A stretch of DNA of 64,000 nt from assembly GCA_019914945.1 (NCBI GenBank), contig CM034111.1, positions 9,611,496-9,675,495 on the forward strand. The letters run 5' to 3'. Position numbers and translations under genes: made by a program. The stretch is from Typha latifolia (taxonomy: Eukaryota > Streptophyta > Magnoliopsida > Poales > Typhaceae). This document shows, piece by piece, positions 23,102-36,200 of the stretch. Below the pieces are notes generated by a model. The model saw nothing but the letters and a program-made list of their open reading frames with translations. It was not told where the DNA came from and did not search any database. Numbering within the stretch: position 1 is the stretch's first letter; every line of letters begins with the position of its first letter.

Positions 23102-23481
23102 GAGTTTTTGACCAAAATAGACTCTTTTTTTTATTTTTTTTTACCGAAATGGACTACCTTAAAACTTATTTACTAAATAAGTTCAAATTCACTATACTCC
23201 TAACAAGAACACTAATCAATTTAGCTTTTTTATAACCAGACAATTTTCTCTAAACTGCTGAAAGACTAAGTTAAAAAAATTTACATACATAAAACGCTGA
23301 ACTGATCAACGTTTTAGGACCATATAAAAATGTTTTACCCAGGTCAAAACGTTAATCAGTTCAACGTTTTTATTACGACCACAATGAATTATACCTTATT
23401 TGATAAATAAGTTTAAGGATAGTCTATTCCGATAAAAAAAAAAGTTTTGAAACATGGCTAATTTGTCACAAAAAAAAACTC
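23102..23481. mobile_element. MULE-type MITE with 9-bp target-site duplication
   Basis: A 380-bp element bracketed by a perfect 9-bp direct repeat TACATGTTG (23093-23101 and 23482-23490). Its ends are inverted: the left end begins GAGTTTTTGACCAAAATAGA, and the minus-strand read of the right end begins GAGTTTTTTTTTGTGACAAA. Both continue through ATCGG/ACCGAAATGGACTA-like sequence to AAACTTATTTA, giving terminal repeats of roughly 80 bp. Long TIRs with a 9-bp duplication are the hallmark of Mutator-like elements. The centre has a second inverted motif around AACGTT/GTTTTA. It is non-coding. Confidence 0.75.
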
Positions 23482-26162
23482 TACATGTTGCCCTAACTAA
23501 GCCAGGTGCACTTGGACAGCCTTGATAAATGTTTGCTGCAATGCAACCAACTAACAAACCATGACTGCCTCGTTTTCTGTGCAGCAGTTATTGCAGTTGC
23601 ACATGATTCCCGAAGGACTTTCAATGATAAGATAATCAATTATGAGTAGGACTCTGTGACTCCACAGTCTGATTTAAAAGAGTGCACATGCTATGACCAC
23701 ATCTTGCAGGTAAAATAACTAGATTTTAAAATTTTATTCTCATACCATAGCATTGATCCAAATCTTTCTCCAAATATGGATCACTCTGCCTTTCATGATC
23801 AAAAACAATAAATCCTAACAGTCCTTTACTCAATACATGCTTACTTACTAGTTAGCAAACTTGCAGAGTAACCATGCAAGAAAAGAAGGCAAACTCTTTA
23901 AAAAATGGATTCCCTTTCAGAAATAGCAACTCAGATTCAAAAAAAAAGAATACAACATTCAATCATTGATTTTAAATGAAAACTGAATCATAGTTGATAT
24001 AATACTCTGAATGTGACTTAATAGGAAACTAATTCAATGATGTGAAGATCCACAAGATTTATGAACTCATTCAGTGATTTTAGGAGGCCCTCCTTCCTAT
24101 TCAAGTGATTATAATCATGAGTAATCCCCACCAGTCCACCTCTCTTTTTATTCAATGAGAAATCAAATCAATGTATATAAAAAGTAACTCATTTACTGAT
24201 CATACTTCCAATCCACATGTAAACAGCTTCATCAATGCAGAGTTGTGTCAGCTGAGACATTTGTGGAGCATCCCTCCACTCCATTTTCCAGGAACTTCAC
24301 TTGGCATGCTGCACTAGTTGCATTAGACCTGGCATTGCCAACTAGCTAGTCCAAGTATGTGATATATACTCATGCAGTCATCTACTCAATGGGAGCTCAG
24401 CGATCTGATTTAAAGAGCACTTATGTCTCAGTTAAAGGAATGGCAGGAGAACATATCTATCATCATATTTTCACAGTGTATATGCTTACATCATCTTATA
24501 TCTCCAATCCCATTAAATGAGGCAATGGATCTACCATATTATATTTCATAAAGAATAAAGGAACTGAAGAGAAACTGAAATTTAGGTAGAACCCTATGAT
24601 AGCTGCAGGGAATCAAAGATATTTTGGGATTGGTTGAGCGCACTCTAGTTTGTGACGAATTTACCATTTTATTCCTCACCAGATACAATACAGTGCTGCC
24701 AAGTTTGTAGTTATATGCAATACATACTGTCTTTGACCTTGAGCTTATGGATGAAATTTAAAGACAAAAAAATCTTGTCTAGTTATGAGAGGATATATTT
24801 CTGCATTGCGGCAATGCAGCTAATATCTACCAACAAAGAACATACACAACATAAGGCTCAAATTATAGTTTACAGATGAATACTGAACAGGAAGAGTATT
24901 GCAACGCCAAATAACGGAATGCTCAGAATTGGATTAGGATAATAGGATGGAAAGTTTCAGACAGTTCTTGTCTGGATTGATCAGACTTCGTCGAGCTGTG
25001 CTTTAATTTTTTTACTTTGATAGGCTATCATTGGTCTATACAAAATAGTCTGCAATTCTGCATAATATAGTATGTATCAAAAGGAAAAAAAAAACTCATA
25101 TACATCTGTGCAGTTCGGTTACTTGACTACGTCTACAGAAGAAAGCAACAATGTCTCAATCAATGAAGAAGAATATACCGTCTTACTATAGGATAACAAC
25201 ATATTTATACCACTAAAACTCTATCATAATCCACTATTCTATGCAACTTCGCCATGCTCCACACCTTCGGGCAACATTCCTTTGGACCCTAAGCCCTTGC
25301 AGAATGAAATACTCTGTTTTTGGTAGTGGTATCAGCAACAAGAGAATGGAAGCTTAAGCCCTAATATGATACAGTGATCATGGTCGAGGTATCTGCAGTA
25401 AGAGAATGTCTATTCCTGGATCTTGGCTTGTGTACCTTGATTATGGTATAGCAAAAGATACTAGTTGTTTGAAATCAACATTAAGAAGGCATATAAAAAG
25501 CTTGGAATAATAAACTCATGTAAAATGTACTATTATTTGCCCTTGCTTTCCCTTCTATTCGGCTTTGGCTGGGATAGTGGTGGCTAATATGGATAGCTTC
25601 ACATTGCTCTCTGTGTGTGTTGGGCAATGGTTTTTGAAGTAAGCTGTGGAATCTTTGAAAATTTCATGCCAATTGAGGAATTATTTTGCTTGTCTCTTTT
25701 TCTTGTACATAGTTTGCAATTTATGATTTGGTATCTACTGTGTTACTTCTCCTCTCACATCTTCTACCAAAGATGACAGGCTTGATGAAAGGAGTGGTTG
25801 ATTGAGGTGAATGAATGATGGCAGTTTCTTGACCTTCAACCAGAGTTTCATAAATGAAAGCAACTATAGACAACATAGCACTGCAATGGAGAAGACAGGC
25901 ACATACCAAAAGCATTTCTTGGAATAAAACTAGTTATTTGTTATCATTAGTTCATCTTCAGAATGGATGTAAGAAAGTCAATGGCAGGGGAGGCAATGCA
26001 AATTATTAACTAAGGGCATCCTGAGAATAAACAGGAAAATAGAAAGCTTGGTTTATAAAAATTGACTGAAGATGCAAACTACAATATCTGTACAATGTCG
26101 GGTGTTACCATAATTTACCCAATAAATTTGAGATATGATGAATATAAAGATTTTGTCCATGA

Positions 26163-29100
26163 TCAGACTAAGTATGATGACATAACATTCCAACTTATTT
26201 TCATGTGAGAGGGCATAGGTGCTACAAATCGCAATAGATCGGGCTTATCCTTGGACCATGGATTGCCTTCATCATGCCACTCACCTGAGCTGCTAAGAAA
26301 CTTAGCAATGTTAGGGATCACCATTTCTCTGCAGTGAAGGTGCAGCAAAGGGACCTTGGACAAGACACTGCCCTTCTGAACCTCCAAGCCCTCAGGCCTC
26401 CTCAGCTTGTATGGGGCTCCACTCCATGGTTCATAATCTGCTCTTGGCATATGCTTCCATCTCTGGTGGACAAACCAACCATACTTGTAATCTCCAACAA
26501 TAGGGGTGCCGAGAGCTTCAGCACAATGTACTCGGAGCTGCAAGAAAAACAGAAATAGATTAATCCCTCAAGAATAAGTTCACTCAGATTCAGATACTCA
26601 AACTACATATAAAACTGTTTAGTAGTGCATTATGGTATCAAATGTGGCAAATAAGATAGAAAGGCTAATCCAATACTGAGCATTACAGAGGTATGCAACT
26701 ATAAAGCATGGGTACTTCCACACTAAGGTGTGTCCATAGTCCATAAAAGGCACCATATTGTTCGATACTTTATGGATACATCCTTCACATATCTAATCTT
26801 CAAAGATATAATTGATATTTCTAGGATACTTCAGGGTATTACTTGGTTATTTTCAAGTGAGGAAATTATGTCCTGAAAAGATATGTCAAAGTAAGGGAAA
26901 CTACTACCCTTTTTTTTAACTTAGCTTGGGAAGTTTCTTCATAATAAACGCTGCCCTTAGATTCTATATCTGGGACATGATTTACAGGTCTGAATGAGAA
27001 CCAGAATTGCAACTTTATAACTTGGATCAAGTTTTCTTCTTCAGTTCCTTGCTCCTGTATATGAATGGCTAAGATTTATCTACAAATTAAGAGGAAAACG
27101 AGAAATGCAACAGTTATTAGTTTAGATCAAATTTCCCTACTTACTTCTGCATCCTAATTAAGGGCAACTGATGCTAGCCACTTCAAAAATGGGTAAGGCT
27201 ACATAATCTCCCCTCCCCATATCCCATGTAGGTGGGAGCTGGTGACACCCTTTTTCCTACATCTTAACTACCAAAATTTGGTGTATATTAGATAATTCAT
27301 TATAAGTGTTTAGCTTTTGATGTGGTAATTGAAGATCTTCCTTCTTATTACATTACTACAGTTATTACAAAACAATCAATAAACTACTACAGGTTACTAC
27401 AAAAAAACAAATTAAACAAAAGATAAATATAGTACATTATTTTAAGTACATATTATTTGCTACATGTATGTCATATGCTTATATAGTTTCCTGGTGTATT
27501 TTATCCTTGTCATGACTTCACTGTATCAGAGAATCAATATGATGTCATATCCTTGTGCATGCTTCCTGTTATTAATGGTACCTGATGCTTCCGGCCAGTA
27601 AGTGGACGCAGTTCTAACCATGAGCATCCATTAATGGTGGGTCCCAACACCCGATATTCTGTTACAGCTTCTTGAGAACCATCAATGCCTGAAGGGTGAG
27701 CCAAAATGACCATTTCTCCTTTACCATCATCAATAATAACCTACAATTGGATGTTATATGTCAACACCCATGATATCCAAATGTAGCCTGAATGACATGA
27801 GCTATTTCATTATTCTATTGATAATGGTCCTTTAGGATGAGCATACATGAATTCTTTATTTACTCATGGTATGACAGAACAAGCATGTATTTAAGATTTT
27901 ACGGAACTCAAGGGCTGTGTAACAAACTCTAAGTTACATTAGAGAACAAAAGGAAAGGGTGATGTTGATCAGAATGTGAATGTGATATGATGATGGATAA
28001 GTAATATTCTAATACATGTACGACATGCTCTAACTCTTTGATGTAACAGTGAATATAAACAGGCAGCCAAAACTGGATTGCATCTTTAAATGGAGAAATT
28101 AAGTGTTCTGTGTGCAGAATGGTCAAGTAGGAAGAAAATTAGAAGGAAGTCAGATACCTTTGATAGTGGAGCAGAAATAACACCCTCTCTTTCTTGAGGT
28201 GTCCCTATTACCAATGCCCAGTACCTCTGCACAGTTGCTTCACACGCATCATTCCATGTCTGCATGACCAGTCAGTACCCAGAACAAGAATTATGTTGAA
28301 GCGTTAACACAAATACATGACTAAGACAAAGTAATTGAATTGTGAAAACAATCTATGGTACCCCATCCTTTGAACTTCCACTTCCAATACAAAGAGTAAC
28401 AAGAGAAATGCAGACCAACAAATTGCATTGGTCTTATACAGAAATGAATTAGGGTTGATGAAAGGATCAATGCTTCCTAGAATAGCAAATGAACAGGACA
28501 TAAAAGATGGACATGGAAACAAAAAGAGATCTCATCTCAGAAAGTGCACCAACCAAAGTACTAGATTTATCTTAGTAGTCTAGCTCTTTCTTTGAGAGGA
28601 ATGAACTAGCTGAGATTAAACTCTGTTATAGCCAACTAAATTCTTATCTACTAGTCAATCCCTCCAGAGTTGAAATAAGATGATTGATATTCTTTGGTAT
28701 AAGAAACCAAAAAAGCAAAATAAATTAGGACTTTCCTCATTGCACTTCATCAATATCCTCAATTTGAGATATTAAGAAAATTGGTTTTCTGTAGTGATCA
28801 TGAAGACATGATGAAGCGTACCTGAGAAGATGATTTTGCAAGATTTATGCTAGTAAACAGCCAGTGAAGTCTACCAAAGCTCTCTCGTGTTCTTCCCATT
28901 AACAGCAAACCGCTGCTCTCTCTGTCAAGTCGATGGACCTGATATTAACATGACATAAACAAATATTCCTAGAACACTATCCCTTAAGATTCCAAGCTGT
29001 AAAGATGCTATTGAGGAACAATATACAATTTACTATAAATATTTAGGAATGGCATTTGTACAGCTCACCAACTTGGGCCCTTGTTCATTGCCGTAGGATA

Positions 29101-30931
29101 ATGCTGCTGCTGCCAACACATCCATGCTGTTATGAACTGGTAAGTGTCCCTGCAAGATATTGAATTATGCCCGTAAGGTCAACAACAAGAAAACCATGTT
29201 GGCAGGCTTGAGAAGAATAAGAAGACTATAACCTTAACAGGAACTTTTGGAGGCTTGTTTAGCACAATTATCGCAGAGTCCTGAAATTTCAAGTCATACA
29301 ATTACAAATATGCTCTTATACACCCAGTATGCAAGAGAGAAACAAAAGCTCTGTAGAAGTGAAAAAAGAAAAAAGAAACACAACAAAAGAAATATCATCA
29401 AGTGAAGTAGAGGCATTATATCGATGAAAGCGAAATTATGCCTTGTGGATGACAAGCCTTCGCATGTATTCTATCTCATCTGCATTGGGATGCAAAGTTG
29501 CAGTTGGTATAGTATCATATCTCTTGGCTATCTTGGTCTCAGCAACGGATATAGGAAGGTGAATTTTCATGCCAGGCTCCATTGCATGATTATGCTTAAT
29601 CTGCAGAATGAATCAGAAGCTGCTATTTTATTTGCCTCAAAACATCATGAAAGATTGTCTATTCGACAAGAGTAAGGGCAGTCTAATACTCAATGCAGCA
29701 AATTGGTTGTTACTGCCGAACTGTTTAAATGGAAGCAAAGAACTCCATACCTGAATTAACTTATCCACCTGGTAATGACTTTTCTCAGGTGGATCATCAC
29801 GGGTAGAGCCTTCCACATAGACCTGAATAATATATTAGAATAGATTATGAAAGAAACTTTGAAATGTCTACGAATAAGAGAATTTTATTATATAACCAAA
29901 ATAAGGCCCTGAGATGCCTGCACATCAGAGGTAGAAAACAGTAAGTTCTACGTGTACTCCTAATGCATACAACTTCTATCAATCCTAGTGAAAATATATA
30001 AAAGGTAAAGTATGGGACAAACCTAGGACATTAGAGATCAAAGCTAAAAGAAACTGTAAAACAAGCATAATCGTCCAGAATGGAGTTGCAAGCTCCTGGA
30101 AACTAAAGTTGCAAGCTCTGGATGACTTCCTGATTTACATTGCAATTAGTGCTTACTCTTATGTACTCAAAAGCCATATAAGTATGATTCTCTTTTTCCT
30201 ATCTTTCCCTTCTAGTAGAAAAAATCACCAGTACCCACAACAGCATCCACCAAGAATTGAGATAAACTGGCTTCCAATCAAATAAAGTTCCAATATTTTT
30301 CATGGAAAAACACATCAACAAGGTGGGCAAGACTCATCAGACCATAGTTGTACTGGAAATGAACAACTTCCAGCATTATAAACTTCGAAAGGTGCTTGAT
30401 CTTATGTCGTTAAGCGACAAGATCCATCAAAATCAAACCTTCTTGCCACCAATCGCTTCTACTACGAAAATAAGAAAAAGCCATTACAGAATCGACCCTG
30501 AGATCAAATAAAAATCCAATCTTTTCCGATAAAATAGAAGAAAAAAGCAAATCAACAAGGTATTCAAGCCTCACCAGTCCCTTATTGAAGTGGCTTTGCA
30601 CGACTTCCTGAGGAATATCAGAAAAGTAGTGCTTGACCCACGAGATGGCCGTCACTCTCCTTGGGGAATTGGTGGGGTTCCTCTTCCGACCCGGCAGTGG
30701 CTTCGTAGCCAAGGAGGAGGGGAAGGGGGGCAAAGAGAGGAGCTGACGTGGCTTGGGGCCCTCCTTGGGCACCCCGAGGTAGGCGACGTTGTTGGAGACG
30801 CGTATGACCGGCTCGACCAGTGCCGGCGGCGGCGGGGAGAGCCTCGAGAGAAAGCGGAGAGTGGCTAGGAAAGGCGGCGGCGGATGAGGAGGAGATGGAG
30901 AAGGAGGAAAGAAGCGGCGGAGGAGGAGCAT
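26163..30931 (-). CDS. RNA pseudouridine synthase, mitochondrial type (RluD family, PUS4-like), 9 exons, 489 aa
   Basis: Isomerises uridine to pseudouridine in organellar RNA; the plant family member is named RNA pseudouridine synthase 4, mitochondrial. Exons, minus strand: 30575-30931, 29751-29822, 29442-29600, 29233-29280, 29069-29149, 28822-28938, 28158-28259, 27582-27740, 26163-26537. They sum to 1470 nt in one frame. Residues 1-~50 are Leu/Arg/Pro/Ser-rich, consistent with a transit peptide. An S4-like region (about 95-185) contains HFNKGLVYVEG and ends MKIHLPISVAET. The catalytic domain has VLNKPPKVPVKGHLP, then HRLDRESSG with the catalytic Asp at 244, then LELRPLTGRKHQLRVHCAEALG and GTPIVGDYKYG. 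The C-terminus MPSHMKISWNVMSSYLV matches the family end. The third exon ends AAG followed by GC, so one intron is probably GC-AG. A LINE sits about 235 bp upstream of the start codon. The GC-rich first exon contrasts with the AT-rich rest. Confidence 0.93.
27187..27257 (+). mobile_element. Degenerate SINE 3' end (Angio-domain-like)
   Basis: The stretch GGGTAAGGCTACATAATCTC, a CCCCTCCCC block, GGTGGGAGC and a CCCTTTTT end resembles the conserved 3' domain of tRNA-derived plant SINEs. No convincing A/B-box head or poly-A/T tail is visible, so it would be truncated or decayed. It lies in the intron between PUS exons 26537 and 27582. Confidence 0.45.
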
Positions 30932-31167
30932 ACGGGTCGGCGGTGAATCCGGTCCGGTGGCGAACCGGGCAGGTTATCGCGGTTTCGACTGCGGAGGCGG
31001 AGGAGGACGAGAGAAAGCTAAGTGGCGTAAAAATATCACGATTGCTACTTTGTGTTATGTGTGTATAAGTACATATCTATGTATGTACATTTTTTCGATT
31101 TTCATCCTTCTAGGTCTGCATAAATATTATATCGACGTAGGTGACCGGCAATTTACTTATGAGACCA

Positions 31168-31182
31168 GGTGACTTCCGGCCA
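31168..31182. repeat. Left target-site duplication of the LINE
   Basis: GGTGACTTCCGGCCA, identical to 37315-37329 at the other end of the LINE directly after its poly-A tail. Confidence 0.9.
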
Positions 31183-31207
31183 TATTCATCGTACCGCCTA
31201 GGAGAAG

Positions 31208-33172
31208 ATGGAGGCTCCACCAACGACGACGGGAGGAGAAGATGTGCACCAGAGGAGGGCAGCATCGTCGAAGGTGTCGAAGCCGGAGGAAGCAAAGTAG
31301 TCTGCAGCGGGCAAAAGAAATCCTAGGGAGGCCAACAGATCCTGGGCTTCCGTAGCAGCAGAGAGCAGAAAAGCTCCGGTAAAAACCGGGAGCTATACCC
31401 CATGAGATCTTGGCAAAACTCCGCAACCACCGGAAGACAAGTGTGGTGATCGACCCGGAGGTCTTTGAGAAATGCCTAAATAGTGGAAACTATCACTATT
31501 CGGTAGATTCCTGGGTAAGGGTATACCGCTGGCTTGGATGAAAACTATGTTAGCCAAGCTATGGGCGGGGATAGAAGGATTCTCAGTCTCAGACATGGCG
31601 GAGGGATACTATGTATTTAGATTCGAGAAGGCGGAGGATCTGGACCATGTGCTGATTAACGGACCGTGGACAATCCAAGGGCAAGTTCTCAACCTTATAC
31701 CATGGCGTAACAACTTCCGGCCGTCCCCGGAGGCGTTCACGACAGCGCCGGTTTGGATACAGCTCCATAATCTGCCGCAGGAATACTGGGAACTGGAGGC
31801 ACTTATTCCAGTTGCAGCCTTCTTTGGCAGACCTTTACGGGTAGATGAAACAACCCTAGATCACTCCGAAAGCGGTTTGCCCTGGGGTGCATCGAGGTAG
31901 ACCTCAAAGAAACCTCCGAAAACGACGCTTTGGCTTGGGCAAAAGGAAGAAAGAGTTGACCAAAGAGTGTTGTATGAAAGCATCCCAAAATTCTGCTTTA
32001 AGTGTGGGAGGATAGGGCATAAGGTGGAAGAGTGCGGGTTCACAGCCAAAGAGCAAGGAGTGGAGCCGCCGGCGACGAAAGACGGCGAGGGAGGTGGCGA
32101 ACAGCAAAGTACAAACCCTAACCTGAAAAAGGACGTCAAGGAGGAAGACAACATTTATTATGGGCCTTGGTGCACCGTCCAAAGGAAGCCGAGATGGCAG
32201 GCTACCCAGAGAGGAAAACGAACCAGTTACGCAAACCGTACCCCGGTAGGGGATGGGAAAGACTAGGCTACCATAGGAAAAAAGAAAGAAGGGGAGAAAA
32301 AGCCTAGAGAAAAGTATCAATTCCCACAGAGCTACATGGCCCACGGCAAGGAAAGGAGTGCAGGCAAGCACGGCAAAGACCATCAGCAGGCCAGCACCAG
32401 TAGGAAGACGGATGATGGTTTTGGCACAGGAAGACGTCTACGTCGCCCGCACGATTCCCATGCAGACCAAGAGTACGTAGAGAAGATGAAGAAGGTGGCG
32501 GAGTCTAACCAAGGAGAAGAAAGAGCAAAGAAGGATGCCTCGTATCCGAGGCCAATCACGTTAGGAGGTGTAGTAATTAAAGAACGAGCGGCGGGGCCCG
32601 TGTTAAGTAAGCAAGCCAATGGTGAGAAACAGAAGGAAGTACGGATGGAGGAACTCGAAGACGACACCGAGGGCGATCATTTAATGCTAGACGAGATGGA
32701 TCTGGACGGCGGAGATCGCAACTCGACAGGTGTAGGAGCGGTGAAAGGAAGAACTGTTGTTGTCCAAGGGATAACAGTGTTGCTGGGCTCGGGAGACCAG
32801 CGGGCTCAACGGTCGGCCTACGTCAAAACAGCCAGAAGACTTGGAGGAGCGCGATGGAACACCAGTGACTATGCGGCTCATTTTGTCCAAGATGGACTAG
32901 TCTCGGCCGGCTTCACCCCTACCTCAGTGCAACAAACAAACCCACCGGGAAAACACGGGGAAACGGTGGCTAGAGTTAAACGGTGCCTATTATTAGCAGA
33001 CCGGGAGGGGGAAGTTAAGGAAGGAGATGAGAGACACCTACATGTGGCGCTGGTGGCAAACAAAGGAACTGAAGCTCCCGGGGAGATGGACATGGAGCTG
33101 GTGCTCGCAAATGAGAATACCAACGGAGGTGGAAATGACATACCCACCTCTAAGAGAGGCCGGATTCACTGA
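31208..33172 (+). pseudogene. LINE ORF1 (RNA-binding, CCHC zinc knuckle), broken
   Basis: Reads from an ATG at 31208 (MEAPPTTTGG) to the stop at 33170-33172. The conserved plant L1 ORF1 core is spread over different frames: VVIDPEVFE, then GRFLGKGIPLAWMKTMLAKL, YYVFRFEKAEDLDHVLINGP, WIQLHNLPQEYW. The CCHC knuckle is CFKCGRIGHKVEEC at about 31992-32033. The C-terminal part (32336-33172) is charged and low-complexity and remains open. Frameshifts lie near 31400, 31475, 31867 and 31940. Premature in-frame TAG codons are at 31298, 31481 and 32264. The protein would bind element RNA. Confidence 0.85.
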
Positions 33173-33207
33173 CAGACTGCCGGCTCGCCATACCTTAAGG
33201 TTTAGCA

Positions 33208-36200
33208 ATGTTAAAAACCTTAGCGTGGAATTGCAGAGGTGCCCGCAAAAAGAGGCACTAGACCGTTGTAGAGTAATGATCCGGGATCATAAACTGGACA
33301 TGCTAGCCTTGCTAGAAACGCATACCAGCTGGTTGGAAGCGGAGCAGGTGGCTAAGAAGCTTGGAAGAGGATGGGCGTGGTTTGCCATCCCTGCGCAAGG
33401 CCGTTCGGGAGGCATCCTGGTTCTCTGGAACAAGGAGCTTGGGTGGGTAGACGTGGCAGCTGTATCAAGATATGCTGCTCACCTTACTATTACCCTCACG
33501 TCGGGACAAACTTGGATTTGGACTACAGTTTATGCTAGCACCCTCCTTGAAGGTCAGCAAGAACTCTGGGAGGAGCTGAAGAACATGGCCGCCATCAACA
33601 TACCGTGGGCGATCATTGGAGACTTTAATGCTTTCCTTTCCCTGCAGGAGAAGCGGTGCAGCAGAGAGGTATCCCTGGGGCCAAAGGGAAAGGCCTTTGC
33701 GAAGTTCGTGGACGAGACGGGGTTGTGCGACCTAGGGTATGAAGGCATCCCATTCACTTGGTGTAACAACCAAAAAGGCATGCGCCGCATTTGGATCCGG
33801 CTTGATAGAGCCCTGGGCAACACGGAATGGGTAAGCGAACACCCGGATTGCAAAGTTCAGCATCTGGACCGGGGTGCTTCAGATCATGCGCCGCTGCTTC
33901 TCAAGGTCCCGGCAGACACGACTAGGAGTAAGAGACCATTCCGGTTCGAGCTCCTCTGGATGGAATATGAGGAGTGCCAGAACATTGTGAAAGACACCTG
34001 GACGCGGCACGCCGGGGGCAATCCAATGCATGCGTTCTCCCACCGACTTAGTGAGCTGAGAAGAAGCCTGAGCAGATGGAACCGCGAGGCGGTGGGGAGT
34101 GTGGAGAGGTGGCTGAAAGACACAAACACCAAATTGGCAGATCTAGAAGAGCTAGATGCCAATGGCCTGCTGACGGAGAAGGGCATGCAGAGTTTGAGAA
34201 GCCTATACAACTGCAAAATCGCCCTTAACAGACAACTCAATATCAAATGGCTGCAAAGATCCCGACTTAGGTGGACGGAGGAAGGAGACCGAAACACCAA
34301 ATTCTTCCATATCTCGGCTACCATGAGAAGAAAACGTAACAGGATCTCAGGTATCATGGGTGAAGAGGAAAGCTGGGTGCAGGAGCCTGATGAAGTGAGC
34401 CAAATCTTCACATCCTTCTACCAAAGCCTATGGGGGGAAGTGGAAGAGCAAGACGTTAGGAGAAATGAGTGGCCCTCACTACCAACCATTTCGACCGAGG
34501 AAGCGTTGGCCCTAGAGAGGCCTGTGACGGCGGAGGAGATCAAGGATGCGGTGTGGAGCCTATCGCGAGGCAAGGCCCCTGGCCCGGACGGGATGCAAGC
34601 GGAAGTCTATACCAAATACTGGGACACCATGGGCGGAAGCCTTTGCCAGGCAGTTGGCCACTTCTTCACCAAAAATGCCAAAAGCTTGGGGTGACACCTT
34701 CATAACCCTGATTCCGAAGAAGGAGCATCCAATTAAGGTGGCGGATTACCGACCCATTGCACTGTGCAATGTCATATACAAGGTTATTGCTAAGGTCATG
34801 GTAAACAGACTAAAGATGGTTCTGTCCAACATCATCGGTCTGGAGCAAGCGGCCTTTGTGGCTGGCCGAAGTATAGAAGATAACATGCTGGCAGCCTAGG
34901 AGGTGGCTCACTCAATGGCTGCAGATAAGGGAGGAAACCCTATTATGATGATCAAAATGGATATGGAAAAGGCGTATGATCGGGTTAGCTGGTAGGCGGT
35001 GGTAGGAGCGCTACAGCGGATGGGCTTCCTTACACGGTGGTGCAACTGGGTGCAGGCGTGTATCGCTTCCCCCTGGTTCGCCTTGCTGATCAACGGGTGC
35101 CCGACCAATTGGATCACGCCGAGGAGTGGTCTGAGACAAGGAGACCCGCTATCACCCTACCTTTTCATCATCGTCACGCAAGTTCTATTGATGATCATCA
35201 ATGAGAAGGTAGAACAAGGCCTACTGAGAGGGTATAGGGTCAGGGATGTGCATCTGTCTCATCTGCTATATGTAGATGACCTTCTGCTCATGACGGAGGC
35301 TTCAAAGGATAATGCTAAAAGCATCCTAGAGAGCCTGAGCCGGTATGAGCACATCACAAACCAGAGGGTGAACTACAACAAGTCGGAGCTGTACCTGCCA
35401 AATAGGATCGGGGCAGAAGAAGGAAGACAACTCAGCGTACAACTCGGCTTGAAGGTGGCAGGCATGCCATTCAAATACATCGGGGTGCTTATCTCGGGGA
35501 GGAGAGTGAAGGTGAAAGAGCAGCAGGAGCTGGTGGAGCGGATCGGCAAGAGGCTAGCTGGCTGGAAAGGGACGCTCCTATCCCAAGCCGGCAAGCTAAT
35601 CCTGATCAATGCTGCACTGCTCGCGATCCCGGCATACTAGCTGGGCAGCACGTGGGTGCCGGACGAGGTACTGGAGGAGATAACCAAAAAAGCACAGAAT
35701 TTCCTGTGGAAGAACAACGACGGCCACGGCCTCCACCTGATGAACTCGGATCAGGTTACCTTGGCCAAGCGGCAGGGTGGTCTCGGAGTCCGTCGACTCA
35801 GAGATGCAAGAACAGCCCATCTGGGAAAGCTGGTTTTCAAAATGCTAAACAGGGAGTAGGCGCCATGGATCATAATCATGCAGGCCAAGTACGGGTGTCT
35901 GCACTCGTGGGAGTTAAAGAAGAACCAAAACCCATCATGGATGTGGCGGGCTCTAACAAAAACCGCCAAGCAGCTAAGAATGGGCTGCAGAGTGATGATA
36001 GGGAATGGTAAAGACACGAGAGCCACCTATGACCCATGGCTGCACGAGATCCCGTGGTGCAGACAGCCGAGGGAATTGGCGAACGTGCTAATGGGTAGAT
36101 ATCACCAAAGACCAGCAATGGACTACGGCGAGACTGGTAAGGGAGGCAGGGTCTGATTTGGCTTATAAGATCTCAACCTTCCCCATGGGTGCCGCCACCA

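Larger units (their letters stand above)
20604..26162. other. Gene-poor intergenic region
   Basis: About 5.5 kb of AT-rich DNA between the SAUR promoter and the 3' end of the pseudouridine synthase gene. It contains two MITE-like elements (22700-23013 and 23102-23481), a short tandem duplication of GAACAAGTTGAAGTCATT near 22277-22313, and a repeated ATTGCAACTAGCCAAT phrase (21664 and 21717). No open frame resembles a protein, and I saw no conserved plant microRNA or tRNA. Confidence 0.55.

Noticed and set aside
31157..33147. Minus-strand open frames across LINE ORF1
   Set aside because: They are shadows of the GC-rich LINE coding strand, with no domains.
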